A stretch of 64,000 nt of DNA from Pseudobacteriovorax sp. (GCA_013215145.1 JABSRP010000018.1:62001-126000); one strand, 5' to 3'. Shown: positions 18,404 to 27,766, numbered from the stretch's first letter. Translations and numbers: made by a program. Notes: generated by a model not told the origin, from the letters alone.

Positions 18404-19465
18404 TTGAGACCTATCCTATTTATGATTCACTTGATGTTTTTACCCAGGGTTCTCTTTGGATTTCAGAGTACCGATGAGGCTTTCAAGGCTAAATTTACAT
18501 CGGAACTTCTACCATTTTTGAAGGCCCATCCCATCAAATCGTTTCTCGGAAAAGCTGAAAAACGAGTGGCCTATTTCGAAGCCACGCGAGATGAAAATCA
18601 AAGCATACTTATCATTAGCCCTGGTCGTGGAGAGTTTCACGAAAAGCATATGGAATTTATGTATGATATGTACCAATCAGGTTATGATATCTTTTACACA
18701 AACCATCGCGGCCAAGCCCATTCGGAAAGGCTTGTTGCTGGAACCAAAATAGGGCATGTCGATAGCTTTCAAGACTATGTTGATGACCTGGACTGGCTTG
18801 TGGAGCATGCGAAATCAACAAGCCCGGGTAAGCCAGTATATCTTTTTGGCCAATCCATGGGAGGTCTTATTGCAGCCCTTTATCTCAAGCGTTTTGACCA
18901 AAAGATCAGCCGGGCCGCGATAGCCTCTCCCATGTTCAAAATCAATACGGGTTCCATTCCATTTTTTACCCTGCCGCTTTTAGGATTCCTAGGATCCTCG
19001 CTAGGCCTAGCGGAACGTTATTTTCCCGGTAGCGCTGGTGATCCTCCTGACCCAAATAGTTTTAGTCACGATAAAGGCAAAAAGTCAGGAACCAGCAGTA
19101 AAGTGCGTTTCGATCTTCTCTATCACCGTACAGTGTTAGCCAATCCGAATCTTCGTGTTGGATCAGGTAGTATGGGATGGGTTTGGGAATACATCAAGGT
19201 TGCGGAAAAAGACTCTTGGATCGCGTCCGTGTTCTCTAGCGATCCTAATATCTTTGATCAGGAAAACGCCTTTGAAACACCCATGCTTCTGTTCAATGCT
19301 GAGCAAGACCAATATGTCATGGCGGAGCCCCAAGAGGCATTTTGCCATCAGAACTCCGCCTGTGAGTATATCGTCATGAAAGGAAGTCGGCACGAAATCT
19401 ACCTTGAGCGAGATCAATTTCGCCTTCCCTTTATGCGACGTCTTAAGGAGTTTTTCTCCCCTTAA
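18404..19465 (+). CDS. Exported alpha/beta hydrolase, lysophospholipase-like
   Basis: The proposed start is a TTG at 18404 with GAGG five bases upstream. It gives a good signal peptide (MRPILFMIHLMFLPRVLFGF). An upstream TTG at 18332 is possible but would add a basic tail in front of it. The mature part is of the PldB/monoacylglycerol-lipase type: NHRGQAHS, nucleophile elbow GQSMGGLIAAL (Ser about 150), and a late Asp (NAEQDQYV) and His (GSRHEIYLERD) for the triad. Such enzymes release fatty acids from lysophospholipids or monoglycerides. An exported form could attack external lipids together with the secreted PLD next to it, which is convergent and 23 bases away. Confidence 0.8.
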   Translation: MRPILFMIHLMFLPRVLFGFQSTDEAFKAKFTSELLPFLKAHPIKSFLGKAEKRVAYFEATRDENQSILIISPGRGEFHEKHMEFMYDMYQSGYDIFYTNHRGQAHSERLVAGTKIGHVDSFQDYVDDLDWLVEHAKSTSPGKPVYLFGQSMGGLIAALYLKRFDQKISRAAIASPMFKINTGSIPFFTLPLLGFLGSSLGLAERYFPGSAGDPPDPNSFSHDKGKKSGTSSKVRFDLLYHRTVLANPNLRVGSGSMGWVWEYIKVAEKDSWIASVFSSDPNIFDQENAFETPMLLFNAEQDQYVMAEPQEAFCHQNSACEYIVMKGSRHEIYLERDQFRLPFMRRLKEFFSP

Positions 19466-19488
19466 GACTATCCTAGAACCTTGAATTC

Positions 19489-21399
19489 CTAAAGTTGACA
19501 GCTAAGGGAACCGTCTGGATTCGTCAGGAGGTCTGATGAGTATACTTGCTTGATACGATCAGACTCAGCTTTTAAAGCCTCCGCGACACCTTCTAAGGCA
19601 ATTCTTTGAAAGAAGGATATTTCCTTACTGCCATAAATCACTGATTCGTAATCGCAGGCATCATTAGATCTGTTACAGTCGACGAGATCAGCCAACTCAA
19701 CTTTAAGATCCTCAAAGTAATCGATGGTTCTGGGATCCACATCCTGCTTATCAAGCCAAACCGCGTGGGGGACTGTCAGCAATGGATGATCAATGAATCG
19801 CTGAAACATCGCTGCGCTTTCCTTGGCTATACCTTCGTCATATATCCACGCAGAGTATTCACGGAATCCACCGGCCCAAGTGAGAGAGTCAAAATTGGTA
19901 GAACCAAATAGACTCAGCTTTTGATCGATTATGATAGTTTTCGCATGAATCTCCTGAAAAAGATCCGTACGGCCATCATCGTCAGTCGCTAGTGCCGGGC
20001 GAAAGGGAAGATGCCAATAGACCTCGAGATTTTTCTCTCTTATGCCCGAGTACCGAGACAACAGGATAGGAAGTAAGGTATTTAAATTACCAGGTTTCTG
20101 CTGATCGAGAATCACCCGCACTCTCACTCCCCGCCTCATGGCTTCGCCAAGGGCTTTAGCAAAAGAATCGCCATAGGCTAACTTACCGTAAAGATCGATA
20201 CTCGTCCTAGCCTGAGCAATTTTCGTTATGATTCCTGCATCAAGGTTCCTGACAGAATCATTTCCGTTCACCTGGATCGGCTCTACTGAGATAGTCCCGA
20301 GGTTTTTCACAGGTAACGCTGCCACCGCATCAAAGCGATCAAGCTTCTCTAACCAGCTTTCTACCAATCCACGATCGCTACGATCTAAATTAGGGCCGCT
20401 CTGAAGCCTTTGTTGAAGAGCAAAGAAGATATCTTCACGATAATGGAACATGGCTGCCACCGCCGCCGGACCGGAAACAATCACTGATTCGTCGTGATAC
20501 GTCGATGCTGCAGAATCCACCCAGTTCTTTGAACTAATCAAAACCTTTGGCTCAAGCTCATCCATATAGTCAGCCATTCCCGTGCTATAGATAGCATCGG
20601 CGATGATGAGTTTGCTATGGTCACTGTAACCTTCGATGTTAATATCACCGCTACCAAGACCTAATCCGCCCAAAATCCCTTGGATACCAAAGGGAACTGA
20701 AGAGGGGCGACCAGGAGGGGTAATATTAGAGTCCAGCGCCACTAGGTTAGGAGTCACAGCGGCTAATTGTCTCAATTCGTTCCATAAAGGTCGGACCTCA
20801 TTGCCTACGGCGAACACAGATTCGGTATCGTGAATGATGACGACCTCGACCCCCCTTGCAGCAGCATCTAGAACATCACCAGCAATATCCACGCCCCAGG
20901 TGCCACCAAACAGAAATATATCGATAAACAATGATGACTTAGCGCCTTGGATAAGGGACTTAATTGCAAGAGCGTGGGCGGTGTCTAGAATGGGGTTACC
21001 AAGACGCCCACCTTCGATCTCTGCGAGCAAATCCAAAGAGTCCTGAAATCGGTCCGTCTCTCCCAGCCAATTGCGAAAGATCTGAAAGTGATTCGACTCT
21101 AATATCGCATCTAAATCGTTACTTGTCGTGGGGCCAAAGGTATCGGGGTCGGAAAAAACGCGGACAACGTTATTGCAAGGAATCGGACGATACAGCTTCC
21201 TTTTGTTAGCTTCCGCAGAAGAATCAAAGTGTCTGGGATCAACACATTGCTGATTAGGATACAAATAAGGCTTAAGATCCATTTGGGGTTGTTGGCAAAG
21301 AGCCTCCTGGCCAAATGCCCGGCTCGTTAAGCTAACAGCACTAGAAACAAGCGACACGCCCACTATGAGCGCGCACGAAATAGAAGCAAAAGGTCGCAT
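19489..21399 (-). CDS. Secreted phospholipase D-like protein with two HKD motifs
   Basis: The start at 21399 has GGAG six to seven bases upstream and opens a signal peptide (MRPFASISCALIVGVSLVSS, cleavage near FGQEA). The upstream in-frame Met lacks this. Two HxKx4D catalytic motifs are present: HSKLIIAD in the first half and HAKTIIID followed by GSTNFD in the second. The pair defines the PLD superfamily with both halves in one chain. Members cleave or transfer phosphodiesters of phospholipids, cardiolipin or nucleic acids. With an export signal this is more likely a secreted phospholipase or toxin-like enzyme than cardiolipin synthase. No membrane helices follow the signal. Confidence 0.85.
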   Translation of the reverse strand: MRPFASISCALIVGVSLVSSAVSLTSRAFGQEALCQQPQMDLKPYLYPNQQCVDPRHFDSSAEANKRKLYRPIPCNNVVRVFSDPDTFGPTTSNDLDAILESNHFQIFRNWLGETDRFQDSLDLLAEIEGGRLGNPILDTAHALAIKSLIQGAKSSLFIDIFLFGGTWGVDIAGDVLDAAARGVEVVIIHDTESVFAVGNEVRPLWNELRQLAAVTPNLVALDSNITPPGRPSSVPFGIQGILGGLGLGSGDINIEGYSDHSKLIIADAIYSTGMADYMDELEPKVLISSKNWVDSAASTYHDESVIVSGPAAVAAMFHYREDIFFALQQRLQSGPNLDRSDRGLVESWLEKLDRFDAVAALPVKNLGTISVEPIQVNGNDSVRNLDAGIITKIAQARTSIDLYGKLAYGDSFAKALGEAMRRGVRVRVILDQQKPGNLNTLLPILLSRYSGIREKNLEVYWHLPFRPALATDDDGRTDLFQEIHAKTIIIDQKLSLFGSTNFDSLTWAGGFREYSAWIYDEGIAKESAAMFQRFIDHPLLTVPHAVWLDKQDVDPRTIDYFEDLKVELADLVDCNRSNDACDYESVIYGSKEISFFQRIALEGVAEALKAESDRIKQVYSSDLLTNPDGSLSCQL

Positions 21400-21606
21400 G
21401 AAAAACTCCGTCGATTTTGTGGGATGCCATTCATACACCTCAACCTCCTAGAATGCAATCGCTTAAATCGAGGGTTTAAGTTTTTTCTCAGGATGACTGA
21501 AAACCTTACAGTGTATGCTCCAAAGACATCATAATCATAATTATTTCAGAAGGTTAGGGAGGTACAGTTATTGCAAAAATGACGTCATACACAAAAAGGA
21601 GCGACT

Positions 21607-22803
21607 ATGAATGTCCAGATGATTCTGACTGCCATGATAGCAGTTACCGTAGCTTGCAAACCTAAAGCGAAAGTTAATTCACAGGCACACAAGCCTCCCA
21701 AACAACTCGAAGACTTAGAAAAACCCGAAGGCTCCCAACCTCCAGCGCCCGAAGCTCCGAAGTCACAGGAACCTCCAGTGGTTACCCAAGGCCAAAGCAG
21801 TTTCGATTATTCCAATCTAAACTATGGGCTTTATTGGTTTAATGAGAACAACGAATTTGCCAAAGACCAATCACCTATCGCCAAAAACTTTTATGATCCT
21901 GATAAGCCGACCCTTATATATGTCCATGGCTGGCAACCGGATACTATAAGAGACGGAGGTTTTGAATCGTTCAAGCGAACCATCGGTGAAACTACCATGG
22001 ACGTCAGCCCCCTCTGGAAAGGGAGGGACTGGAACATAGCTATATTTTTCTGGCAGCAGTTCTCCGATGACGACCTGTTGACAGCCGAGCGCAAAATCTG
22101 GGACAAATCTGTGATGTCGTGGAAAAACAACCAGGAGGTGTCCGCCCCTTTCAACGGCAACAAATCGGCTTCCGAACTATTTTTTGATGCCTATCAGGGC
22201 TTTTCCACCAAACAAAACAATCGAGAGATCCGCTTAGCAGGTCATTCCCTCGGAAGTCAGATGGCATCTAGCTTGATGGGTCAGATTCTAGACCATAATG
22301 CCGCCAGCAAGCAAAAGCTCCACATTCCTGAGCGCTTGATCCTCCTAGACCCTTTCTTTTCTGCCAACGGCAAAGAGTATTTGCAGGACGCTTGGACGGG
22401 TGAGAGGGTGAGGGATATCGTTGATCGCATCCAAACCAGAACGTCCACCTCGATAGAGGCCTATCGCAGTTCGGCTGTAGGGTTTGCGCCCGTGGCGGCC
22501 GATCAAAACCGACCATTGACGGAAAAGGTTGCATTTATTGAGCTAAATTCCACTGGTTTTCTTAGCCAGCTCGATCAAGCCGCTAAGCATAACTATGCGC
22601 CATTGCACTACTTCTGGTCCATTGACTTTCCTCCTCCCGGCACCTTGGAAGAGGACGGGGCCACCAAAGTACTTGGAATTTCAGCGAGCACCCCTCTGAA
22701 AGATATACAAACTTTCATCCAGTCAGGATTGAGGGCGCGGGTAGTCCAAGGAGGAGACTCAGCATCTCCAAGAGACGACATTCACGAGGTTAGGGCTCAG
22801 TAG
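21607..22803 (+). CDS. Lipase-like alpha/beta hydrolase lipoprotein (398 aa)
   Basis: A short signal ends in the lipobox TVAC (Cys 17), followed by a Pro/Glu/Lys-rich linker of about 45 residues. The enzyme domain begins at about residue 60. LIYVHGWQPD is the oxyanion-hole strand of the lipase fold and LAGHSLGSQMAS is the nucleophile elbow (Ser about 214), followed by a likely catalytic Asp in ILLDPFF. The HGW and GHSLG pair resembles pancreatic-type and class 3 lipases. A surface-anchored lipase is the best call; specificity is unknown. An AAAGGAG site stands before the ATG. Confidence 0.8.
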   Translation: MNVQMILTAMIAVTVACKPKAKVNSQAHKPPKQLEDLEKPEGSQPPAPEAPKSQEPPVVTQGQSSFDYSNLNYGLYWFNENNEFAKDQSPIAKNFYDPDKPTLIYVHGWQPDTIRDGGFESFKRTIGETTMDVSPLWKGRDWNIAIFFWQQFSDDDLLTAERKIWDKSVMSWKNNQEVSAPFNGNKSASELFFDAYQGFSTKQNNREIRLAGHSLGSQMASSLMGQILDHNAASKQKLHIPERLILLDPFFSANGKEYLQDAWTGERVRDIVDRIQTRTSTSIEAYRSSAVGFAPVAADQNRPLTEKVAFIELNSTGFLSQLDQAAKHNYAPLHYFWSIDFPPPGTLEEDGATKVLGISASTPLKDIQTFIQSGLRARVVQGGDSASPRDDIHEVRAQ

Positions 22804-22926
22804 AGCCTGCTTAAAGCCTTATATTGTTTCATTATGATTCACTTTTTTACATTTACAAAAAAATAAGTAAGGAATCTTAGCAAACCGTCGATAGCCGCCT
22901 CATCTAGTATGAAGGAGGAATGAGAC

Positions 22927-24657
22927 GTGAATCGGAAACATAAATGCTACGCACTTGGGCTACTCGTCGCCCTGGCCACTAGTTTACAAGTTGGCTGCGG
23001 TAGCGACAGCGACGACGGCGCTGCCACAACAACAGCCACAGCAACCACGAGCACAGGTACCGATTTGGGTAGCCTAGGCCTCGCCTTTCCAGGCGATTTG
23101 GTCATTGGCTCTGCCCTGACTGCAGACTCAAGCAGTACGGCCCTGGCTGACATCGATACTTATGAAAAACCTCAGACCTTCGCTCAAAAGGAGGCTGTCC
23201 TTGACGCCATCCTCAACGCGACATCCATTGACCAATGCTTCGCTGTCAAAATTGGATCATTTCCTCAGCCGGAATGCTTTGCCCCTAACGTCACAAAATC
23301 TGAGGTGGAAGCAGCGGCTTCTGGCGACAACCCTTTTATTTTCGCTTACGAGAGCAGTTTCACTCAACTGCTGTATGGTGACGGCGGAATTGTAAAGACT
23401 CAGGAGTCTACTGGCGAATCGTGTACAGCAGCTACCGTAACTTACTTTACGGAAGATGCTATCCGTTTCATCGAAAAGGGGAAGCAACTTTTTGCCTCGA
23501 TACTATGTGCGTCTAAGTTTTCCGACCTGGCACTACCTGAAGTGGGAAGCACCACAGATTACCTAACAGCTCTGGCTGATGTTCCTCTACCCACTGGTTC
23601 TGAGTTTGAACTTGCCTCCATAACACGTGAGGCAGGCACCGACGGCGATATCTATACCACCAAGTTGGGCGTTAAATTCTCCATCAACAACACTGCGCAA
23701 AAGCTCTATGCCTATTTTAGGCATCAACCGGCATCCACGGAAGGTGGTACGTCTAAGGGTCACGTTATTGTTATGAATTCGGGTATTGGCGATACGCTTC
23801 AGAGTGCCAATCAGCTCGCGCTACAAGACCCTCCACCGCCACCCGATGGCAACCCTCAAGGGCCCGACAACCAGGCCGGTGGTGGTGCAGTTGCCGGTGT
23901 CGTATCCGTCACTTACGAATCAACCGGCGATAAGAAAAATGTTATCTTGAATCGCGGTAACTGGAAGGGTGTGGACACCCTGGACGCGGCATCTCACCCC
24001 GCGGCCATGATTTCTGCCGACGGCACTTTTGATTACGCTGGCATTGCTGCGATTAATTCAGGCAACAATTATGCCGATAATTTCGTCAATTCGCGCTTTG
24101 ATCTTGGAGCTTCGGAGACAAACTTAGGTCGTGGGGTCATCGGTTGGACTGCGAGTCTCAGCGATAGCTTCTGGCGAACCTTTGCCTACACGGTGGACCT
24201 CAATACTGATTCCACAGAAACCGCCAAGGCAACCTTCGGCTTTTCTCCAGGATACAAGCAAACAGAAGGTACGGTAGATTTGCCGGTGGCGGCTCTGGGA
24301 ATGTTCTGTGCCTGGGCACAAAACGTTGGAGGCGCTCCTAACCCTCCTTCCCTAGCTCTTCAGTCGGATACCTATCTTGAAACTGCTGGACCCGCTGGAC
24401 AGGCCACAAATCAAGTCCAGTATCAGGTTTCGACGAAAGCCGCTGACGGAAAACTTTTTGTGCATGATGCCACGGAGTCTCGTTTGAAATTTAAGATCGC
24501 CTCGGACTGTGGGGGCGAGACGACAGATAATAATCTTGTCGATATCGATTCGTCAGGCAACATTACCGATAAATTTACTGTGCCTGAAATCACCACGTTC
24601 ACACCTCTTGGTGGTGTCAGCCTAAGTGCCACCGAATTTGACCTCGGAACAGAATAA
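22927..24657 (+). CDS. Lipoprotein of unknown function (576 aa)
   Basis: The start is a GTG with an AAGGAGG site six bases upstream. The signal ends in QVGC, followed by a Ser/Asp and then Thr/Ala-rich linker. The mature region has Cys pairs spaced as if disulfide-bonded, a Pro-rich stretch (DPPPPPDGNPQG, about 305-315) and beta-rich halves on both sides. No family was recognised. The texture suggests a two-domain surface lipoprotein. A strong terminator lies 12 bases after the stop, so it is likely a single-gene unit or the end of one with the lipase gene 120 bases before. Confidence 0.75.
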   Translation: MNRKHKCYALGLLVALATSLQVGCGSDSDDGAATTTATATTSTGTDLGSLGLAFPGDLVIGSALTADSSSTALADIDTYEKPQTFAQKEAVLDAILNATSIDQCFAVKIGSFPQPECFAPNVTKSEVEAAASGDNPFIFAYESSFTQLLYGDGGIVKTQESTGESCTAATVTYFTEDAIRFIEKGKQLFASILCASKFSDLALPEVGSTTDYLTALADVPLPTGSEFELASITREAGTDGDIYTTKLGVKFSINNTAQKLYAYFRHQPASTEGGTSKGHVIVMNSGIGDTLQSANQLALQDPPPPPDGNPQGPDNQAGGGAVAGVVSVTYESTGDKKNVILNRGNWKGVDTLDAASHPAAMISADGTFDYAGIAAINSGNNYADNFVNSRFDLGASETNLGRGVIGWTASLSDSFWRTFAYTVDLNTDSTETAKATFGFSPGYKQTEGTVDLPVAALGMFCAWAQNVGGAPNPPSLALQSDTYLETAGPAGQATNQVQYQVSTKAADGKLFVHDATESRLKFKIASDCGGETTDNNLVDIDSSGNITDKFTVPEITTFTPLGGVSLSATEFDLGTE

Positions 24658-24668
24658 ATATCATGATT

Positions 24669-24695
24669 GCCCGGCTCCAAGCCGGGCTTTTTTTT
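24669..24695 (+). terminator. Rho-independent terminator
   Basis: A perfect GCCCGGC/GCCGGGC stem with a five-base loop is followed by eight T residues. Confidence 0.92.
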
Positions 24696-24817
24696 CGTAA
24701 GATCTACCAATCACATACCAAACATCGACAAGCCTAATCTAGCCTCGTTTAAATCTCTAAGAGTCTGTGCTATAACAGGACCAGGCTAAGACGAACGAAT
24801 CAAGAAATGAGCGCCCC

Positions 24818-25099
24818 ATGAGTTATTGGAAGTATCTACCAATCTTATTTACCCTAAGCTGCACCACCACCCCGGCTAGCAATCAACCTATCCGCGGCAG
24901 TGAGGTAGATCGAGGGAACGAAGGCTTGGAAAAAGTCTCAGGCAGAAATGTAAAGGTGAAGCACCGAGGATGCGAGCCCGTCGATCCAGCTGCTCGTAAA
25001 TCTGACCCACAGGTCACAGTGGGAGTCGGTAAGACAATAGGCGAGAGGGGCGTACAAGGCGTCGTAGACTATGACTGCAATCCAGGCGGTCGGCGGTAG
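24818..25099 (+). CDS. Small lipoprotein (93 aa)
   Basis: A short signal with the lipobox TLSC (Cys about 15) precedes a basic, Gly-rich and probably extended chain of about 78 residues with two further Cys residues (HRGCEP and DYDCNPG), possibly a disulfide. No family was recognised. It lies 71 bases before the DNA polymerase IV start on the same strand, but the roles appear unrelated. Confidence 0.6.
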   Translation: MSYWKYLPILFTLSCTTTPASNQPIRGSEVDRGNEGLEKVSGRNVKVKHRGCEPVDPAARKSDPQVTVGVGKTIGERGVQGVVDYDCNPGGRR

Positions 25100-25170
25100 A
25101 ATCCTATTGATTTTATCAGCAAATAACCATATAAAATTATGGTGTGGTTTCACCGCTATTTTGGCAGAAT

Positions 25171-26292
25171 ATGACTGAAAGCGCTTCCATAGACCCCTCC
25201 CTTTTGCAGAGAAAAATCATCCATTTTGATATGGATACCTTCTATGCTTCGGTCGAGACCAGGGATAATCCCGAGCTTGCAGGAAAGCCTGTTGTAATCG
25301 GTGGCTCACCTCAGTCAAGAGGTGTCGTTTGCACAGCAAACTACGAGGCCCGGAAGTTTGGTATCAAGTCTGCTATGCCCTGTTCGCAGGCGTATCGCCT
25401 CTGTCCAGACGCGATTTTTCTTCCCCCCAATTTTTCCAAATACCGCGAGGCGTCCGATGGGATTCGGTCGGTTTTTAAGCAGTTTACAGATAAGATCGAG
25501 CCATATTCCCTCGACGAGGCTTTCCTCGATGTTAGCCAGCACGAACAAGATATGACAGCTACCAAAATCGCCGTGGCCATTCAGAAGAAAATTCACACTG
25601 ACTTCCAGCTGACGGGTTCTGCAGGGGTAGCCCCTAACAAAATGATTGCTAAAATCTGCTCAGATGTCCGAAAGCCCTTTGGGATCACAGTGGTTCCGCC
25701 AAGTCAGGTGGCAGCATTTATGCGGCAACTATCCCTGAGACAGATACCCGGAATTGGACCCGCCACAGAGAAAAAACTGCATAAACACGGCTTTAGTAAA
25801 TGTGAAGATCTGTACGCATACTCTGTGATAGAACTCCAAAGTCTATTCGGCGAAAGTATGGGACGATGGCTGTTTCAGCGCTGCCGTGGGATCGACAATC
25901 GATCTGTTGAGGGTAAACGAGAGCGCAAATCCATCAGTATGGAACGAACGTTCTCTACAGACAAGACATGTATAGACGAAATCTCAGATATCGTGGAGGC
26001 CATGGTAGAGGAGCTGGTTCATAAATTGCGAGAGAAGCGCATCTGGGGTCGCACCTGGGTATTGAAAATAAAATACAATGATTTTAAAAGCATCAATCGC
26101 AGCATGACAGTGGACACAGCACCATTTTCCCCTGGGGAAGAGATCTCACAATCGCTGATTAAGCTGCTGGAAAAAACCGAGGTCGGTCAACGCCCCATTC
26201 GCTTGGCAGGTGTGGGCTGCAGCAACCTCACTGACCATAAGACCTCCAAAGTGATTCCTTTTCCATCGGAACCCATCTTTCGCCTAGGATGA
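25171..26292 (+). CDS. dinB: DNA polymerase IV (Y-family)
   Basis: A translesion polymerase that extends mismatched or lesion-bearing primers. Both catalytic acidic motifs are present: HFDMDTFYASVE near the N-terminus and PYSLDEAFLDVS in the palm. KMIAKICSDVRKPFG and the helix-hairpin-helix region LRQIPGIGPATEKKL follow, then the little-finger domain (SMERTFSTD). At 373 aa the length is normal for DinB. The C-terminus lacks an obvious QxSLF-type clamp-binding motif; it ends VIPFPSEPIFRLG. The start at 25171 is preferred because the fold begins soon after. No clear LexA box was seen upstream. Confidence 0.95.
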   Translation: MTESASIDPSLLQRKIIHFDMDTFYASVETRDNPELAGKPVVIGGSPQSRGVVCTANYEARKFGIKSAMPCSQAYRLCPDAIFLPPNFSKYREASDGIRSVFKQFTDKIEPYSLDEAFLDVSQHEQDMTATKIAVAIQKKIHTDFQLTGSAGVAPNKMIAKICSDVRKPFGITVVPPSQVAAFMRQLSLRQIPGIGPATEKKLHKHGFSKCEDLYAYSVIELQSLFGESMGRWLFQRCRGIDNRSVEGKRERKSISMERTFSTDKTCIDEISDIVEAMVEELVHKLREKRIWGRTWVLKIKYNDFKSINRSMTVDTAPFSPGEEISQSLIKLLEKTEVGQRPIRLAGVGCSNLTDHKTSKVIPFPSEPIFRLG

Positions 26293-26295
26293 TGG

Positions 26296-26940
26296 TTACT
26301 CGGCAGCATCACAGGTCGAAAATCCGAAGAACTTTAGCTTTTCAACCGAACTAGCATCGATGTAGAACTGGTACTCGCGAAAATCAGCATCATCTCCATC
26401 TTCGAATCGAAACAAATGAATGGTGGGCGATTCGGAAGATAGCTCGTACTGATACCGTTGGCTAGCCCCATAAATCTCACTTAAGTTAGGCTCGGTTTGG
26501 TAATCACAGGAATGATTCGCTCGATCGGCTTGAATCGCATCGATACAGGTTTGCCGGTTCACTGGCAGAAAGACATCGACTTTTAGGGACACTTCCGTGC
26601 ATTTCGCCTTCAAAACTGACTTCTTGTAAGTAGTCAGCGGAGGATTGGGATCACCTTTGTTACAGGAAACCTTGTCGTAATCGAGCCCGTTTACCGAGAT
26701 ATAGAGGCAGGTTTTGTACAACGCATCCCCTTTTGTCAGCGTTACGGTCAGGCTTATTTCTGTATTTTCTGCTACGGGATCTGTGTCAGCCCCTGCCCCA
26801 TCGCCCCCCTGACCACCTCCAGGTGCTTCAATAGCTGATTGTATAGGAGAATCGTCTTTGGTACCCGTAGTAGGTACAGGATCCCGGCTATTACTTTTAC
26901 AAGAAATCACAAAAATACATAATAATAGTAGGCATCTCAT
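26296..26940 (-). CDS. Lipoprotein of unknown function (214 aa)
   Basis: The signal ends in VISC (Cys 14), followed by a polar linker with a Gly-rich stretch (PGGGQGGDGAGADTD). The rest is a beta-rich domain with six Cys residues, likely disulfide-bonded. No family was recognised. It is convergent with dinB, with only three bases between stop codons. Its start faces the hairpin-element region. Confidence 0.7.
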   Translation of the reverse strand: MRCLLLLCIFVISCKSNSRDPVPTTGTKDDSPIQSAIEAPGGGQGGDGAGADTDPVAENTEISLTVTLTKGDALYKTCLYISVNGLDYDKVSCNKGDPNPPLTTYKKSVLKAKCTEVSLKVDVFLPVNRQTCIDAIQADRANHSCDYQTEPNLSEIYGASQRYQYELSSESPTIHLFRFEDGDDADFREYQFYIDASSVEKLKFFGFSTCDAAE

Positions 26941-27062
26941 CTTTTTTGTCCCCGTAACAGCCCTGGCTAGATAGGATTTGGATTTACGTCCATATTAGCA
27001 CAGCTCTGGGTTACCTGAGAATTGACCCAAGTAAATATACTAGACTTTTAATGAAGTATGAT

Positions 27063-27213
27063 CCTTTTTTAGGTTGTAGCTATTTATCTTCCATCGACCT
27101 TATGAAAACACTACGCCTCTATGCAGCTCTACTTTTGTTTCAAATTATAGAGGATAGGCTTTATAAGTTTTCATAAGGTCGATGGAAGATAAATAGCTAC
27201 AACCTAAAAAAGG
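27063..27213 (-). repeat. Long hairpin element, copy 1
   Basis: Two perfect 47-bp inverted arms (27063-27109 and 27167-27213) enclose a 57-nt loop. The inner ends of the arms read GAAAAC and GTTTTC. Read on the minus strand the loop begins TTATAAAGCCTAT and aligns with the loops of copies 2 and 3, so this copy lies in reverse orientation. Inside the loop CCTCTAT and ATAGAGG can form a second, apical hairpin. Confidence 0.9.
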
Positions 27214-27315
27214 CTCAGAATCCCATGAATCATCTTATATCTTTCCTCTTTGTTAGCTTCATGGTTAGGTTTTTTTAAAAAATGTAATAGAAGTTTAGTT
27301 GAGATTTTTTGGAAT

Positions 27316-27497
27316 ATTTGAGAATGACGCTAGGTAAAGTCGTATACTAGTTTAGTTTTCTATGTACCTTGTGAAAACTTATGAAGCCTATTCTCTTTAA
27401 CCGAATAAAAATTAAATCTACACATAGGCGTAATGTTTTCACAAGGTACATAGAAAACTAAACTAGTATACGACTTTACCTAGCGTCATTCTCAAAT
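27316..27497 (+). repeat. Long hairpin element, copy 2
   Basis: Two perfect 63-bp inverted arms (27316-27378 and 27435-27497) enclose a 56-nt loop starting TTATGAAGCCTATTCTC. GCCTAT (27386-27391) and ATAGGC (27424-27429) can pair within the loop. The inner arm ends are CCTTGTGAAAAC and GTTTTCACAAGG. The outer 40 bp of the arms have no clear match in the other copies. Confidence 0.92.
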
Positions 27498-27602
27498 CCT
27501 GAATTATATCTATCTCTAATGAAGAATAAGTAACTTTGAAACCGATCTACAATAGCGAGCCCTTACTTAACCAAGCAAACAGATTAAAGACTGTTCATGA
27601 GA

Positions 27603-27766
27603 GTCTGGGCGTTTTTCCTATCATAGCGATGTATTTTCCATCCACCTTGTGAAAACTTATGAAGCCTATTCTCTTTAACCGAAAAAAAAGTAAATATACG
27701 CATAGGGGTAATGTTTTCACAAGGTGGATGGAAAATACATCGCTATGATAGGAAAAACGCTCAGAC
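27603..27766 (+). repeat. Long hairpin element, copy 3
   Basis: Perfect 48-bp arms (27609-27656 and 27713-27760), extending to 54 bp with one mismatch (27603 and 27766 outer limits), enclose a 56-nt loop that is nearly the same as that of copy 2 in its first 26 bases. The inner arm end CCTTGTGAAAAC is shared with copy 2. The element ends about 40 bases past the 3' end of the leftward repeat-protein gene and could also terminate it. Confidence 0.92.

Noticed and set aside
27063-27497. Hairpin elements as ordinary transcription terminators
   Set aside because: Stems of 47-63 bp with loops above 50 nt and no consistent T run are far outside the form of Rho-independent terminators. They may stop transcription as a side effect.
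27063-27766. Hairpin elements as integron attC sites
   Set aside because: The arm ends GAAAAC/GTTTTC recall the AAC/GTT ends of attC sites, but they do not fit RYYYAAC/GTTRRRY, the arms are perfect without the needed bulged bases, and there are no cassette genes or integrase between them.
27063-27766. Hairpin elements as a CRISPR array or retron
   Set aside because: No regular direct repeats with unique spacers and no cas gene; no reverse transcriptase gene is adjacent, and retron a1/a2 repeats are much shorter.
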